In this document: piece by piece, positions 7,924 to 17,288 of the stretch
How the letters are laid out: each line of letters opens with the position of its first letter
How positions within the stretch are numbered: the stretch's first letter is position 1
Assembly: GCA_029558835.1 (NCBI GenBank)
Contig: JAKQDH010000129.1
Coordinates: forward strand, 1 to 54,435
Length of the DNA: 54,435 nt
From: Planctomycetota bacterium
Lineage (GTDB): Bacteria > Planctomycetota > Phycisphaerae > UBA1845
Reading direction: 5' to 3'
Program-made: the position numbers and the translations under genes
Notes under the pieces: generated by a model
What the model saw: the letters and a program-made list of their open reading frames with translations, nothing else
Told to the model about the DNA's origin: nothing
Database searches by the model: none

Positions 7924-8697
7924 ATCAGGTCGGCGGCACGGCCGTAGCCTGACTGCGCTCACCAATCAGAAAGGCCGCCGCTTCGAGGCGTCGCTCCAGA
8001 ACCCGCGACGGAACGGTTTCCGTGCGCACGGGGCGCGCCGGCCACGGTGCAGACGGCACCTACGGGCGGGACGCCCATGCCACGAAGCGGGCCGTACCCC
8101 CGCAGTCTGCTGAGGTTTCTGCAGGCGGTGAAAGATGCGCAAATAGAAGGACACGCCTCGCGCCGGGCACCCACGGGTATGCTGATTATCAGCCCTGACG
8201 ACCGCCCGCGCGCGTACCTGGATCACCGGCGCGAGGCGGTGGAAACCGGCCAGTCGTCCCCCGCGAACGGCATATTCTAGCCTTATTCATGGTGAACCAC
8301 ACGGCGAGGCACCGGTTGGTCTGAATGACCCCGCGCCACCGCGCGACGCCCACGCGGACCTTCGTCCGTTCCGTGCGCGCCGCAGGTGGGAGCGACGCCC
8401 CCCCGCCCCTCCCGGGTGACCAGGCCCGCTGAGCACGTGGGCCGGGCCCGCGCGCGGCAGGGTGTGGTTCCCACGTGGAACGGACCTCCGGAGCACTGAC
8501 CGACCCAGCGCCGCAGGACGCTGGCATGCCCGGTTCGCCGGCGCACTCGGTCCTTGCTCAGCCGCATTGTCAAGGGGTTCCAGCGGCAGCGCGTCTCCGC
8601 CGTTTCGCCTGCGCACACTTTGCGAAGCGACCACGCAAGCCCGAGCGCATTCGCGCGGGACCTTCGCTGCGCGCCGCCGACCCGCCAGGGAGGGAAC
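7924..8697. other. Gene-free region
   Basis: 774 bases with no gene I can support. A frame at 8047-8280 would give a 77-residue peptide with no recognisable domain and no ribosome-binding site. Other frames are Arg/Pro-rich chance frames. The last part must hold the promoter and leader of the following lipoprotein gene, but I see no clear -35/-10 pair. Confidence 0.5.
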
Positions 8698-10989
8698 ATG
8701 TTCACCACCCGGGTACGCCGCAGCCGGATTCTTCGCAGCGCCGCCCTGCCCACGGCGCTTCTCGCCGTCAGCCTCGCCACGGGGTCGGTCCTGCCCGGCT
8801 GCGACAGCGGCGGTGCGGTCCCGAGTCGGGGTAACCAACCCACGCTCGACGCGACGATCGTGGGCGACGGGGACCCCACCATGGGTCCGGCCACGACGGA
8901 TACCACGGGCATCGAGTTGCGCGTCACGGCCAAGCCCGTGGTGTGTTGCAACCCCCTGTCGTACGACCTGACCGCCGAGCTCGTGCCCAGCGCCTACGAA
9001 GTCGGCGCGGAATTCACCTGGGACTTCGGCGACGGGCGCAACGCGGGAGGTCCTCGCGTCACGCACACGTTTCCGTGGGCGGACACGTACCTCGTTGTAG
9101 CCACGGTGCGGGTGAGTTCCGGGGAGGTTCTCCAGCAGGAGTTCCGGCTTAGTCTGGATGAGCCCGAGGTACCGCCTCCGGGAGGCGATAACCCTTCAGG
9201 CGACGGAGGCAACTCGGGTAATCCAGATGAAGTGGTGGCGCCGGCCGAGGCCGGCACGCCGACCGCTGACGCCGGGCCGGACCAAACGGTCTCCGCGAAT
9301 CAGCAGGTGGTCCTCGACGGAACGGGCAGCCGAGCCGCGGGCTCGGGACCGCTGTCGTTCTTGTGGGTGCAGACCGGGGGCCCGGGCGTCACACTCGCCG
9401 ATGCGGACCAGGCGGTCGCCGGCTTCGTAGCCCCCGCGCCCGTCGACGCTTCCGTGGAGCTGACGTTCCGGTTAACCGTCACCGAGGGCAGCAGCAGCGC
9501 CGAGGACAGCGTCGTCATTACCGTAACGCCGAGCCGAGACCCACTGCCGTCGCCGCCGGACGAGCCGGAAGATACGGTCAACCCCCCCGGGGGGGCCCAC
9601 GCCAACGCCGGTCCGGACCAGAGCGTCACCTCCGGCACGCTCGTCCATCTTGATGGGACCGGGAGCAGTGGTCCGCCTGACCTGCCCTTGTCCTACACCT
9701 GGAGGCAGGAGGAAGGGCCGCGTGTGTCGCTGGTCAGCTCACACTCGGCGACTCCCAGCTTCCGGGCACCACAGGTGGGCGCGGCTGAGACGCTGGTGTT
9801 TCGCTTGACCGTGCGGTCGGGCACGCAAGCGGACAGCGACACCGTGGCCGTCACGGTAGCCCCGCCAGTTGTCAACTGGGGGACTCCGCCGGCGGGGGCG
9901 ACGGTCTGGTTTCTCTCCGGTCCCGCCGGTCCCGCGCCGAGCGGGCCCGCGGAAGTCACCTGGACGTTTGTGGGCGGCAGGACGTTCTCCGAAGTGAAGC
10001 TCCTGCAAGACTGCTGCAATTGTCCCGACCAGGTGAGTGACGTTATCAGTCCCGACGCGGATGGGGTTTACCGCAGCGTGATCGAGGTGCCCAACCCGGG
10101 GACAGTCTGGTACAGCGTGTTGTACACAGTCGAGGGTGTTCAGTACCGCAGTCAATCCGTGTACGTCAACCCGCCCACGGGCGGCGGCAACGCCGCGCCG
10201 CCGCCGGTGATCTGGTACTACTACCCGTCCTATGATCCGGAGATTCTGCACCAGATCATCCGTTCCGGTGTTTTCACGCACGTGATGCTGCACGGGGATG
10301 ACCGCGTCATCGCTCCGCACGACGGCCCCAACGTTCTGCGGGCCGTCGCCATCTGCCAAGCCGCGAATGTCCCGGTGATCTGGAGTCGCCACCTGTGGAA
10401 CAGTTGGGCTGAGTTTGAGACCATGGAAGATGTCTTTGATCCCGACTTCTACGCGGGGATCATTGCCCAGGTACAGGCCGAGGCCGCCGAACTCGGCATT
10501 CAATTCACATCGCTCGACTGCGAGGCCTACGGGAACACCCCGTTGAAGACGTACCTCCACAGCCCGCTGGATCCTGACGATTTCGCGCGTATGAGCGCGG
10601 CCGTGCAGGAGGCGGCCGCGCGCGGACGGGTGGACTTCGCCTACCCGATAGGCAACCACTCGCTCCCTCTGCATCCGAACAATGTCTACGCACCACTGTG
10701 CCATGCGCGCATCACCGAGGATACCTTCTATGACCAGCCGCATTTCAACTGCCGGATTCGGTATGAGTACGAGGTGTTCGGGGCGTACGTGCGTCCCGCC
10801 ACCGAGCGTTCTGGGCTCGGGCTCTCCCCATTCTTCCTGGCCTGTGACATTCTGGAGAGAAGGTTTCTGTGGAGCGCGGCGGACGGCGCCCCCGGCGTGA
10901 TCAACGGTATCTTCGTGTATCCGGATGCGGGCGACGCCGAATCCCTTAACATTGCGACGGCGATCGCTGACCACTTCGCCGGCCCGTGA
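8698..10989 (+). CDS. Large PKD/Ig-like lipoprotein with a C-terminal barrel-like domain
   Basis: A 763-residue secreted protein. The basic start MFTTRVRRSRILRS is followed by a hydrophobic stretch and lipobox VLPGC, predicting lipid attachment. A PKD domain (FTWDFGDGRNAGGPRVTHTF) is followed by two REJ/PKD-like repeats that each begin ANAGPDQ(T/S)V and run to VTVTP or VTVAP. A one-strand Ig-like part with a CCNC motif follows. From about residue 500 there is an unrelated domain starting PVIWYYYPSYDPEILHQII. It has alternating strand/helix character (VIWSRHLW, FTSLDCEAYG, GVINGIFVYP) that suggests a TIM barrel, perhaps a glycosidase with Asp/Glu in LDCEAYG. AGGGAGGG precedes the ATG at 8698; an upstream ATG in the same frame (8554) lacks one. 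The substrate is unknown. Confidence 0.8.
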   Translation: MFTTRVRRSRILRSAALPTALLAVSLATGSVLPGCDSGGAVPSRGNQPTLDATIVGDGDPTMGPATTDTTGIELRVTAKPVVCCNPLSYDLTAELVPSAYEVGAEFTWDFGDGRNAGGPRVTHTFPWADTYLVVATVRVSSGEVLQQEFRLSLDEPEVPPPGGDNPSGDGGNSGNPDEVVAPAEAGTPTADAGPDQTVSANQQVVLDGTGSRAAGSGPLSFLWVQTGGPGVTLADADQAVAGFVAPAPVDASVELTFRLTVTEGSSSAEDSVVITVTPSRDPLPSPPDEPEDTVNPPGGAHANAGPDQSVTSGTLVHLDGTGSSGPPDLPLSYTWRQEEGPRVSLVSSHSATPSFRAPQVGAAETLVFRLTVRSGTQADSDTVAVTVAPPVVNWGTPPAGATVWFLSGPAGPAPSGPAEVTWTFVGGRTFSEVKLLQDCCNCPDQVSDVISPDADGVYRSVIEVPNPGTVWYSVLYTVEGVQYRSQSVYVNPPTGGGNAAPPPVIWYYYPSYDPEILHQIIRSGVFTHVMLHGDDRVIAPHDGPNVLRAVAICQAANVPVIWSRHLWNSWAEFETMEDVFDPDFYAGIIAQVQAEAAELGIQFTSLDCEAYGNTPLKTYLHSPLDPDDFARMSAAVQEAAARGRVDFAYPIGNHSLPLHPNNVYAPLCHARITEDTFYDQPHFNCRIRYEYEVFGAYVRPATERSGLGLSPFFLACDILERRFLWSAADGAPGVINGIFVYPDAGDAESLNIATAIADHFAGP

Positions 10990-11008
10990 AACGTAGCGAT
11001 CCTTTCCC

Positions 11009-11121
11009 GTGCCATGCCCAAGCCGAACGCGCCTGCCCGCCGGCAAGCCAGCCGGCAGGCGGTTGCCGCAGCCGGCGGTCGGTGGGAAGGCATGGCGGCG
11101 TTGCGCTTGGCCATGCCACCC
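11009..11121. repeat. Palindromic intergenic repeat, family C, copy 1
   Basis: About 110 bases bounded by GCCATGCCCAAGCCGAA at the left and GCGCTTGGCCATGCCACCC at the right, which can pair. A second copy lies at 41567-41670 with the same ends and a divergent middle. It fills the start of the 426-base gap between the PKD lipoprotein and gcvPB, where no gene is seen. Confidence 0.65.
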
Positions 11122-11415
11122 CGGCCACGTTGTCGGATTCCCTGATATATGGACGTGCTTGGGCGGGGTCGAGCAGTCCGCTCGCCGGAGTGTTTGCGTC
11201 AGGTTACCGTGGCCACGGGGCCACCGCCTGCCCGAACACTGGGCAACACGGCAGCCGCGTCGATCACCACGCCGCCCGGCTGCTTGTCTCCGTGTTCCAA
11301 CCGGCAGGTGCGACGGAGGCAGCCGGATACGGGTACCTTCTGCCGATGCTCGTACTGCACCGCAAAGCCGGCGCAGATACGATCACGGCAAGCCCGGGAC
11401 ACTCCGCAGAAGCCT

Positions 11416-12891
11416 TCAGCGGACCGCCGGCTTCCAGCGCACGTTCGGCTTGCGACTGGCCGTTACCTCATCAACGCGCTTGACGGACGTCGTGTGCGGG
11501 GCCGTCTTGACCATCTCGGGGTCCTTCTCGGCCTCGTCCGCGATCTCCAGCATCGCGGCCACGAACTGGTCGAGGGCGGCCAGCGACTCCGTTTCCGTCG
11601 GCTCGATCATCAGGCAGTGGTGAATCGGGAAGCTCATGGTCGGCGGATGGATACGGTGGTCGAGCAGACGCTTGGACACCTCCAGGTCACCGATGCCGCT
11701 GTCGCCGAACTTGGGCATGGCGATGAACTCATGGGCATACGGAGGCGGAAACGGCAGCTCGTAACGGTGCTTCACTCGCGCCGCCAGGTAATTGGCATTC
11801 AGCACCGCCTTCTCGGCCACATCCCGCAGGCCGTCCGGGCCCAACGCCCGGATGTACGTGTACGCCCGGACGAGCACGCCGATCTGGCCGTAGAACGAGC
11901 GCACCTTGCCGATGCTGTGCGGTCGATCGTAGTCCCACGTAAACGAGCCGTCGCACCGCCGCGCCACCTGCGGGACCGGTAGGAACGGTCGGAGGTGCTC
12001 CGCCACCGCTACCGGCCCGGCCCCCGGACCGCCGCCGCCATGCGGCGTACTGAACGTCTTGTGCGTGTTGTAATGCATCACATCGACGCCGAACCGCCCC
12101 GGCTGCGTAATGCCGAGGATCGCGTTCATGTTCGCCCCATCCATGTAGAACTGCGTCCCCTGGGCGTGAAGGATGCGGGCGATGTCGGCCACCTGCTCAT
12201 CAAAGATGCCGACAGTGTTGGGATTTGTGAGCATCAGGGCGGCCGTGTCGCGGTTGACCTTGGCACGCAGGTCGTCCAGGTCAACCCGGCCATTGGGCTT
12301 GCCCTTCACGGAGATCTGCGTGCAGCCGCAGATCGTGCAGCTCGCCGGATTGGTACCGTGGGCGCTCTCCGGCGCGAGCACTTGGCGCCGGTTTTCACCG
12401 CGGCTGCGATGGTAGGCGTTGATAATCATCAGGCCCGTCATCTCGCCATGGGCGCCGGCCGCCGGCTGCAGCGTCACCTCCGCCAGCCCGGCGATCTCCG
12501 CAAGATCACAGCGCAGCCAGTAGAGCATCTCCAGCAGCCCCTGCACATCCGCATCCTCCTGGTACGGATGCACCTCGGTGAACTCCGGCATGGCTGCCAC
12601 CCGCTCATTGATCCGCGGGTTGTACTTCATCGTGCAGCTTCCCAGCGGGTAGAAGTTCTCGTCCACGCTGAAGCACTTGTGCGACAGACGCTTGTAGTGG
12701 CGGACCAGGTCCAGCTCGCCGACCTCCGGCAGAGCGGGAAGCTGCTCCGCCAGCAACTCCGCGGGCACGTGCCGGCGCCGATCGGCCGCGCGCACGCCCG
12801 ACTCCGGCAGCGCCACCGCGGTCAGGCCGGGCGCACCCATCTCAAACAGTACCGGATAATCCTGCTGCTGTGTCTTGGGTATCTGACTCAT
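11416..12891 (-). CDS. gcvPB: Glycine dehydrogenase (decarboxylating) subunit 2
   Basis: The C-terminal half of the split P-protein of the glycine cleavage system. It decarboxylates glycine with PLP and passes the aminomethyl group to lipoyl-GcvH. 491 residues. Family landmarks are CFSVDENFYPLGSCTMKYNP near residue 75, LQPAAGAHGEMTGLMII, PESAHGTNPAS, and the PLP-lysine region YNTHKTFSTPHGGGGPGAGP. The ATG at 12891 gives the usual start; an in-frame TTG at 12930 would lie within a repeat. It lies downstream of gcvPA on the same strand, separated by 208 bases that carry two palindromic repeats. No gcvT, gcvH or lpd is in the window, so the system is dispersed. C-terminal residues end NVRWKPAVR. 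Confidence 0.95.
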   Translation of the reverse strand: MSQIPKTQQQDYPVLFEMGAPGLTAVALPESGVRAADRRRHVPAELLAEQLPALPEVGELDLVRHYKRLSHKCFSVDENFYPLGSCTMKYNPRINERVAAMPEFTEVHPYQEDADVQGLLEMLYWLRCDLAEIAGLAEVTLQPAAGAHGEMTGLMIINAYHRSRGENRRQVLAPESAHGTNPASCTICGCTQISVKGKPNGRVDLDDLRAKVNRDTAALMLTNPNTVGIFDEQVADIARILHAQGTQFYMDGANMNAILGITQPGRFGVDVMHYNTHKTFSTPHGGGGPGAGPVAVAEHLRPFLPVPQVARRCDGSFTWDYDRPHSIGKVRSFYGQIGVLVRAYTYIRALGPDGLRDVAEKAVLNANYLAARVKHRYELPFPPPYAHEFIAMPKFGDSGIGDLEVSKRLLDHRIHPPTMSFPIHHCLMIEPTETESLAALDQFVAAMLEIADEAEKDPEMVKTAPHTTSVKRVDEVTASRKPNVRWKPAVR

Positions 12892-12930
12892 GAAACTCGC
12901 GTCCACATTCCCTAAGAACACCGGATCCAA

Positions 12931-13050
12931 CCCCTCTCCCCCTGGGAGAGGGCAGGGTGAGGGCTAGGGCTCTATACGTCACGGGCAACGGCGAGCGTCG
13001 CGGCTCCCACCCTCACCCCTACCCCTCTCCCTGGAAGGGAGAGGGGTCGC
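12931..13050. repeat. Two CCCTCTCCC palindromes between gcvPA and gcvPB
   Basis: Two imperfect palindromes built on CCCCTCTCCC and GGGAGAGGGG, at 12931-12963 and 13010-13049. They lie in opposite orientation as judged by the flanking GGGTGAGGG and CCCTCACCC. Other members are at 2461-2490, 31661-31700, 47837-47876, 53258-53290 and 53310-53342. They may also attenuate transcription into gcvPB. Confidence 0.65.
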
Positions 13051-13099
13051 GTACGCCGCTCCTGCTGTTCTCCCGCCCCACGCTCACTGTCATTCGCAT

Positions 13100-14437
13100 T
13101 TACGCCGCCTCGAAGGCTGCCACCAGACTGTTAATCTCCGCCCGCGTGCGTTTCTCCGTCACCGCCACCAGGAAGCAATCCTCGTAACGCTCGTCGAGGC
13201 GGCGCATCGGAATGCCGCCGAGGATCCCCCGCCGCCGGCACTCCGACAGCACGTGATCCACGCCCCGGTCCGTCTGCACCGTGAACTCCTTGAAAAACGG
13301 AGCCGAGAAGCACAGCGAGTAACCCTTAAGCGCCGCGATGGCCTCGGCCGCGTAGTGCGCCTTGTCGAAACACTGCGTGGCCACCGTCTTGAGCCCCTCC
13401 CGCCCCAACGCCGCCAGGTAAATGGCCGCCCGCATCGCCATCAGACCCTGGTTCGTGCACACGTTGCTCGTGGCCTTCTCCCGCTTGATGTGCTGCTCAC
13501 GGGTCTGCAGCGCCAGGCAGAAGCTGCGTCTCCCCTCGCGGTCGGTGGTCATGCCGACCACGCGCCCGGGCATCTTGCGCAGGTGCTCCTCCCGCGTGGC
13601 CATGATGCCCAGGTACGGGCCGCCGTAGCCCAGCGGAATGCCCAACCCCTGTCCCTCGCCCACCACGATATCCGCACCGAATGCGCCGGGGGTCTTGAAC
13701 ATCCCCGCCGCCAGCGGATCGGCCACCACGATGGCCAGCACCTTCGCCTCATGTAGCACCGGGATGATGCGATCCAACCGCTCGACGCAGCCGAAGAAAT
13801 TGGGGGACGGAATCACCACCCCCCCCACCGTCTTGTCGAGCCGCGCGCGCAACTCCCCGACGTCCAGCCCACCGTCCGCCAGCGGCACGCCGGCGTATTC
13901 GATGCCGCGTTCCAGACCGTACGTCCGCAACACCCGCACGGTGTCCGGATGGAGACCTTCGCTGAGCAGGATGCGTTTGCGGCCGGTGATCGTCGTCGCC
14001 ATCATCACCGCCTCGGCAACGGCGCTCGCACCCTCGTACAACGAGGCATTGGCGACCTGCATCCCGGTCACCTCGCACACCATCGTCTGGAACTCGTAGA
14101 AAGCCTGGAGCACGCCCTGCGATGCCTCCGCCTGGTACGGCGTGTACGCGGTGACGAACTCCGTCTGCCCGGCCAGGGCATCGACGACCGTGGGGATGAA
14201 GTGGTCGTACGCCCCGCCGCCCAGGAAGCAGACGAGCTTGCCGCAGTCGTTGTTCCGCGCCGCCAGCGACCGCACGTCCTCCAGCAACGCCGGCTCGGAC
14301 AGGGCCGGGTGCAAACGCAGCGGGCCCTCCAGACGCAGTTGCGGCGGAATGGTCTTGAACAGCTCGTCGATCGACGTGACGCCGATGGTGGCGAGCATCT
14401 GCTTGACCTGAGCATCCGTAAGTTGAGTGTATCGCAT
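13100..14437 (-). CDS. gcvPA: Glycine dehydrogenase (decarboxylating) subunit 1
   Basis: The N-terminal half of the split P-protein. 445 residues, as usual for this subunit. The start MRYTQLTDAQVKQMLATIGV is typical of GcvPA, and internal landmarks include FLGGGAYDHFIPTVVDAL, FVTAYTPYQAEASQGVLQ, NASLYEGASAVAEAV and VVGEGQGLGIPLGYGGPYLG. With GcvPB it forms the heterotetrameric decarboxylase. A GTG at 14476 in frame would add 13 unconserved residues. It is followed on the same strand by gcvPB and preceded, 205 bases away, by a YhaM-like gene. No glycine riboswitch is visible in that gap. Confidence 0.95.
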   Translation of the reverse strand: MRYTQLTDAQVKQMLATIGVTSIDELFKTIPPQLRLEGPLRLHPALSEPALLEDVRSLAARNNDCGKLVCFLGGGAYDHFIPTVVDALAGQTEFVTAYTPYQAEASQGVLQAFYEFQTMVCEVTGMQVANASLYEGASAVAEAVMMATTITGRKRILLSEGLHPDTVRVLRTYGLERGIEYAGVPLADGGLDVGELRARLDKTVGGVVIPSPNFFGCVERLDRIIPVLHEAKVLAIVVADPLAAGMFKTPGAFGADIVVGEGQGLGIPLGYGGPYLGIMATREEHLRKMPGRVVGMTTDREGRRSFCLALQTREQHIKREKATSNVCTNQGLMAMRAAIYLAALGREGLKTVATQCFDKAHYAAEAIAALKGYSLCFSAPFFKEFTVQTDRGVDHVLSECRRRGILGGIPMRRLDERYEDCFLVAVTEKRTRAEINSLVAAFEAA

Positions 14438-14642
14438 CCTCTGTCTCGTCCCGTGTTTGGAGATCAGCGCCGGCACCCGCGTCTTCGCCGGGGCGGCCCC
14501 TCACCGTCTCCGAGCCGCAATGGACAGCCTTGCGCCCTCCTGGTTGGCTCGGGCGGCCGTGCCGTTCGCGGTCCGTCTTGCATAATCCGCGCCAGTCCGT
14601 ATGCCGTATGGGGAGCCCGGGCTGCGTTGGTCCGGGCCGCGG

Positions 14643-15620
14643 TCACCCCTGGGTGAATCTAGGCTTGTAAATCTTCGTCTCCACGGCTCGGTTATAGTTT
14701 GTCCAATGGCCGGCCGGGTCGCGGTCGTTGGCAATCTCCGTCAGGTACAGGTTGACCTTGGCGTCCATGTTGTCCAGGTAGTGGATGGCCACCGCTTCCG
14801 GGAAGGCCGGCAGCTTGGGGCTGCCGAACTCGTACTGCCCGTGGTGACTCAGCACGATGTGCTGGAGGGCCCAGCGCAGTTCGTCGGGAAACGGCCGGCC
14901 GGTCCGGGCGGCCACCGCGTCCACCTTCCTCTCGATCAGCAGCACACCCTGGGTGATGTGCCCCAGCAACTGCCCGGCATCGCTGTACGCAAGGTTCGTC
15001 GTGTACGACAGCTCCACCGTCTTGCCGATGTCATGCAGGAGCAGGCCCATCAGCACCAGGTCCAAGCTGAGCTTCGGGTACAGCGGGATCACCCGCAATG
15101 CCACCTCCAGGAGGTGGAGCGTGTGCTCCAAAAGCCCGCCGACGAAGGCATGGTGCAGCCCGATGGCCGCTGGGGCCGTTCGCAGCCGCTCCATCAACAC
15201 GGCATCCGCCAGGAGCTCCTCCACCAAGGCCGCCAAGTCGGGCTGCTTGATGCCCCGCAGGATCTCACCCAGCCGGGCGTACATCTTGTCCACGTCGCCC
15301 GTAGTCCGAGGCAGGAAGTCAGCCAGGTTGATGGTGGCCGAGTCCGCGACGCGGATGGCCTCGATGATGAACTGAAGGTTGCCCTTGTAGGCCTCGGTGC
15401 GGCCCTTGACCCGCAGGAAGCCGCCTTCCGGCATGCCGTTGAACATGGCCTCGGTCGCCTGCCAGACGCGGGCGGGAATCTGCCCGGTCTTGTCGGCCAA
15501 GACGGCATGGATGTAGAGGCTGCCCTGCGTGGTGGTGCGCAGGTCCTTGGACTGGACGAGGTAGACCTCGTCGTCAATCCGCTCCCCGGCCCCTAGTTCC
15601 GCCACAAACCGCCGAGCCAT
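14643..15620 (-). CDS. YhaM-like 3'-5' exoribonuclease (OB fold + HD domain)
   Basis: 325 residues. The N-terminal OB-fold unit (about 12-100: DEVYLVQSKDLRTTTQGSLYIHAVLADKTGQIPARVW) resembles the nucleic-acid-binding domain of YhaM/CBF1. The HD domain follows with HHAFVGGLLEHTLHLL, LLHDIGKT and VLSHHGQYEFGSPK, giving the metal-binding His and Asp residues. The architecture and length match YhaM, which trims RNA and single-stranded DNA 3' ends with a divalent metal. The ATG at 15620 has AAGGA seven bases upstream; a GTG at 15644 would add eight residues. I infer function from architecture; the exact substrate is unknown. Confidence 0.85.
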   Translation of the reverse strand: MARRFVAELGAGERIDDEVYLVQSKDLRTTTQGSLYIHAVLADKTGQIPARVWQATEAMFNGMPEGGFLRVKGRTEAYKGNLQFIIEAIRVADSATINLADFLPRTTGDVDKMYARLGEILRGIKQPDLAALVEELLADAVLMERLRTAPAAIGLHHAFVGGLLEHTLHLLEVALRVIPLYPKLSLDLVLMGLLLHDIGKTVELSYTTNLAYSDAGQLLGHITQGVLLIERKVDAVAARTGRPFPDELRWALQHIVLSHHGQYEFGSPKLPAFPEAVAIHYLDNMDAKVNLYLTEIANDRDPAGHWTNYNRAVETKIYKPRFTQG

Positions 15621-15747
15621 CTGTCCATCCTTCCCGCGTACCACCCGCGCGCACCGTCGATCCCACCGAAACGATGCCCTCGCCCGTGTAGTGTCGGCCC
15701 CCCGTGGCCGACGTAGGACCGCGCGCCGCTCCCTCCCCGACGACGCC

Positions 15748-15898
15748 CATCAGAGCCGGCAGCGCAAGCTGCCGGTCACACTGCGAACTGACGCCGACAC
15801 GCAACTACTCCGCACCGCCCGCGCCCCGCGCTCGAACCGCAACCGCCCTTTGCGAGCCGGCGCCACCTATCAGAGCCGCCGGCGCAAGCCGCCGGTCG
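15748..15898. repeat. Two copies of ATCAGAGCCG hairpin repeat (family D)
   Basis: At 15748-15779 and 15868-15898 the motif ATCAGAGCCG(C)(C/G)GGCGCAAGC is followed by a complementary GCCGG end, making a short hairpin with a GCAA-like loop. A third copy is at 41471-41502. The whole stretch 15621-16302 has no gene I can support; GC-rich frames on both strands are low complexity. Confidence 0.6.
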
Positions 15899-16302
15899 CG
15901 CCCCCGACCATTCCGCCCCACCGGAGCGACACGGTAGCTTAAACGCACGACACGCCGCCGACAAGGTCCGCCAACGGCGCCCACCAAGCACGCCGGTGAG
16001 CACCCAGGCGGTTCGCCCCTGCCCCCGACGGGGGCAAGGGTCTGTAGCCACGGGTGGAGTTCTCCGCAGGCGAACGGAACCCGTGGTGTCGTGCGTGTCG
16101 CGCCCACCCCGCCCCGGATGGGGCGGAGGAACGCTACTCCTGTCGACCGGCGCCGCGTCCGCCCGCCCCGCTGAGACTCGCACCGTCCCGCGCCGGCCCG
16201 GCGGCGTCTCCCGCTCTTGCCACCGAGACCGCATCGCCCTATCCTCTTTGCATCCTGACCAACTCGGCCGCAAGGCCCGTTCGTCCGCCGGGAGTGTTGG
16301 CG

Positions 16303-17283
16303 ATGCAACAACGCCGTGGCAACCTGTGCCCCCGACGGATCAACGCGGACAAACCGCACCTCTGGAAAGCGGATATCGCCGCCTCCGTCGATCAGTTCAA
16401 CGAGTGGTTCATGGAGTTCGCTCCTGAAGCGTTTCGGGCGACGCGAATCAGGACGACTGAGCACGTCAAGGCTGCGCTCCTGGCCACGAATAACCTCCGG
16501 CACCTGGACACGGAGACCCTGCGGAGTAACCCCGGAGCATTGCCCACGCTCCGCATGTGTACGGCTCCGCCCTTGGCAGTAGACCGCTTGATCGGGCTTG
16601 CCAGGGCAAGCAAGAATGTCGTCAGCCGAATGGAGAAGGGCAAGCTGCCCGCACGGATGTCTGGCGCAGATCTTGACACCGAGTTGAAAGCCCTATGCCG
16701 AATCTTGGTGAAACTGCTCGACCGCGACATCTTTCCATGGATCACCGGGAGTCAAAGCCCCAGCGACCACGAGCGTGAACGAGCAGCTACGATCGTCGCC
16801 GACCGCCTGTGCAGCGCCGTCGCCAACCCGATCATTCGCAACGCCCAAGAGCAACGCCAGCTCGCGCTGATCGGTAAGTACCTGGGGGACCGTGGCTATC
16901 ACAAACAGGCGCATCCGGACGACAAACCACTGAAAGACATGGAGGCAGGCACCTACGCGTTTCGAATGAACCTGCGTGTCGGGAAGACCCTCAAGTTGAA
17001 CATTCCCGTTGACGTGGTGATTCAGCCCAGAAAGCCGCGCAAGGATCGGCTCCCGATTCTCATCGAAGCGAAGTCGGCGGGTGACTTCACGAACACGAAC
17101 AAACGCCGCAAGGAAGAGGCGACGAAAATACGTCAACTTCAGGCGACCTACGGCACGACCGTCCCATTTGTGCTGTTTCTCTGCGGCTACTTCGGCAGCG
17201 ACTATCTGGGCTACGAGGCAGCGGAGGGCCTGGACTGGGTATGGGAGCACCGCATCGACGACCTGCTCAAGCTGGGGCTGTAG
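16303..17283 (+). CDS. XamI-like type II restriction endonuclease
   Basis: 326 residues. From residue 14 the protein reads NADKPHLWKADIAASVDQFNE and continues with NLRHLD, LPTLRM, PPLAVDRLIGLA, IVADRLCSAVANPIIRNAQEQRQL. I recognise this as the XamI family, whose founding member recognises GTCGAC. A PD-(D/E)XK nuclease site is visible: Asp237 in PVDVVI and Glu255-x-Lys257 in LIEAKSAGD. The ATG at 16303 has GGGAG eight bases upstream; a longer frame from 16054 adds an Arg/Pro-rich stretch of chance sequence. A DNA methyltransferase starts five bases after the stop, the expected partner. The recognition site is inferred from family membership and needs testing. Confidence 0.8.
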   Translation: MQQRRGNLCPRRINADKPHLWKADIAASVDQFNEWFMEFAPEAFRATRIRTTEHVKAALLATNNLRHLDTETLRSNPGALPTLRMCTAPPLAVDRLIGLARASKNVVSRMEKGKLPARMSGADLDTELKALCRILVKLLDRDIFPWITGSQSPSDHERERAATIVADRLCSAVANPIIRNAQEQRQLALIGKYLGDRGYHKQAHPDDKPLKDMEAGTYAFRMNLRVGKTLKLNIPVDVVIQPRKPRKDRLPILIEAKSAGDFTNTNKRRKEEATKIRQLQATYGTTVPFVLFLCGYFGSDYLGYEAAEGLDWVWEHRIDDLLKLGL

Positions 17284-17288
17284 GCGGT

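Noticed and set aside
8047..8280. 77-codon frame before the PKD lipoprotein
   Set aside because: No ribosome-binding site and no recognisable pattern; the codon use looks random.
14438..14642. Glycine riboswitch ahead of gcvPA
   Set aside because: No tandem aptamer consensus can be found on the minus strand.
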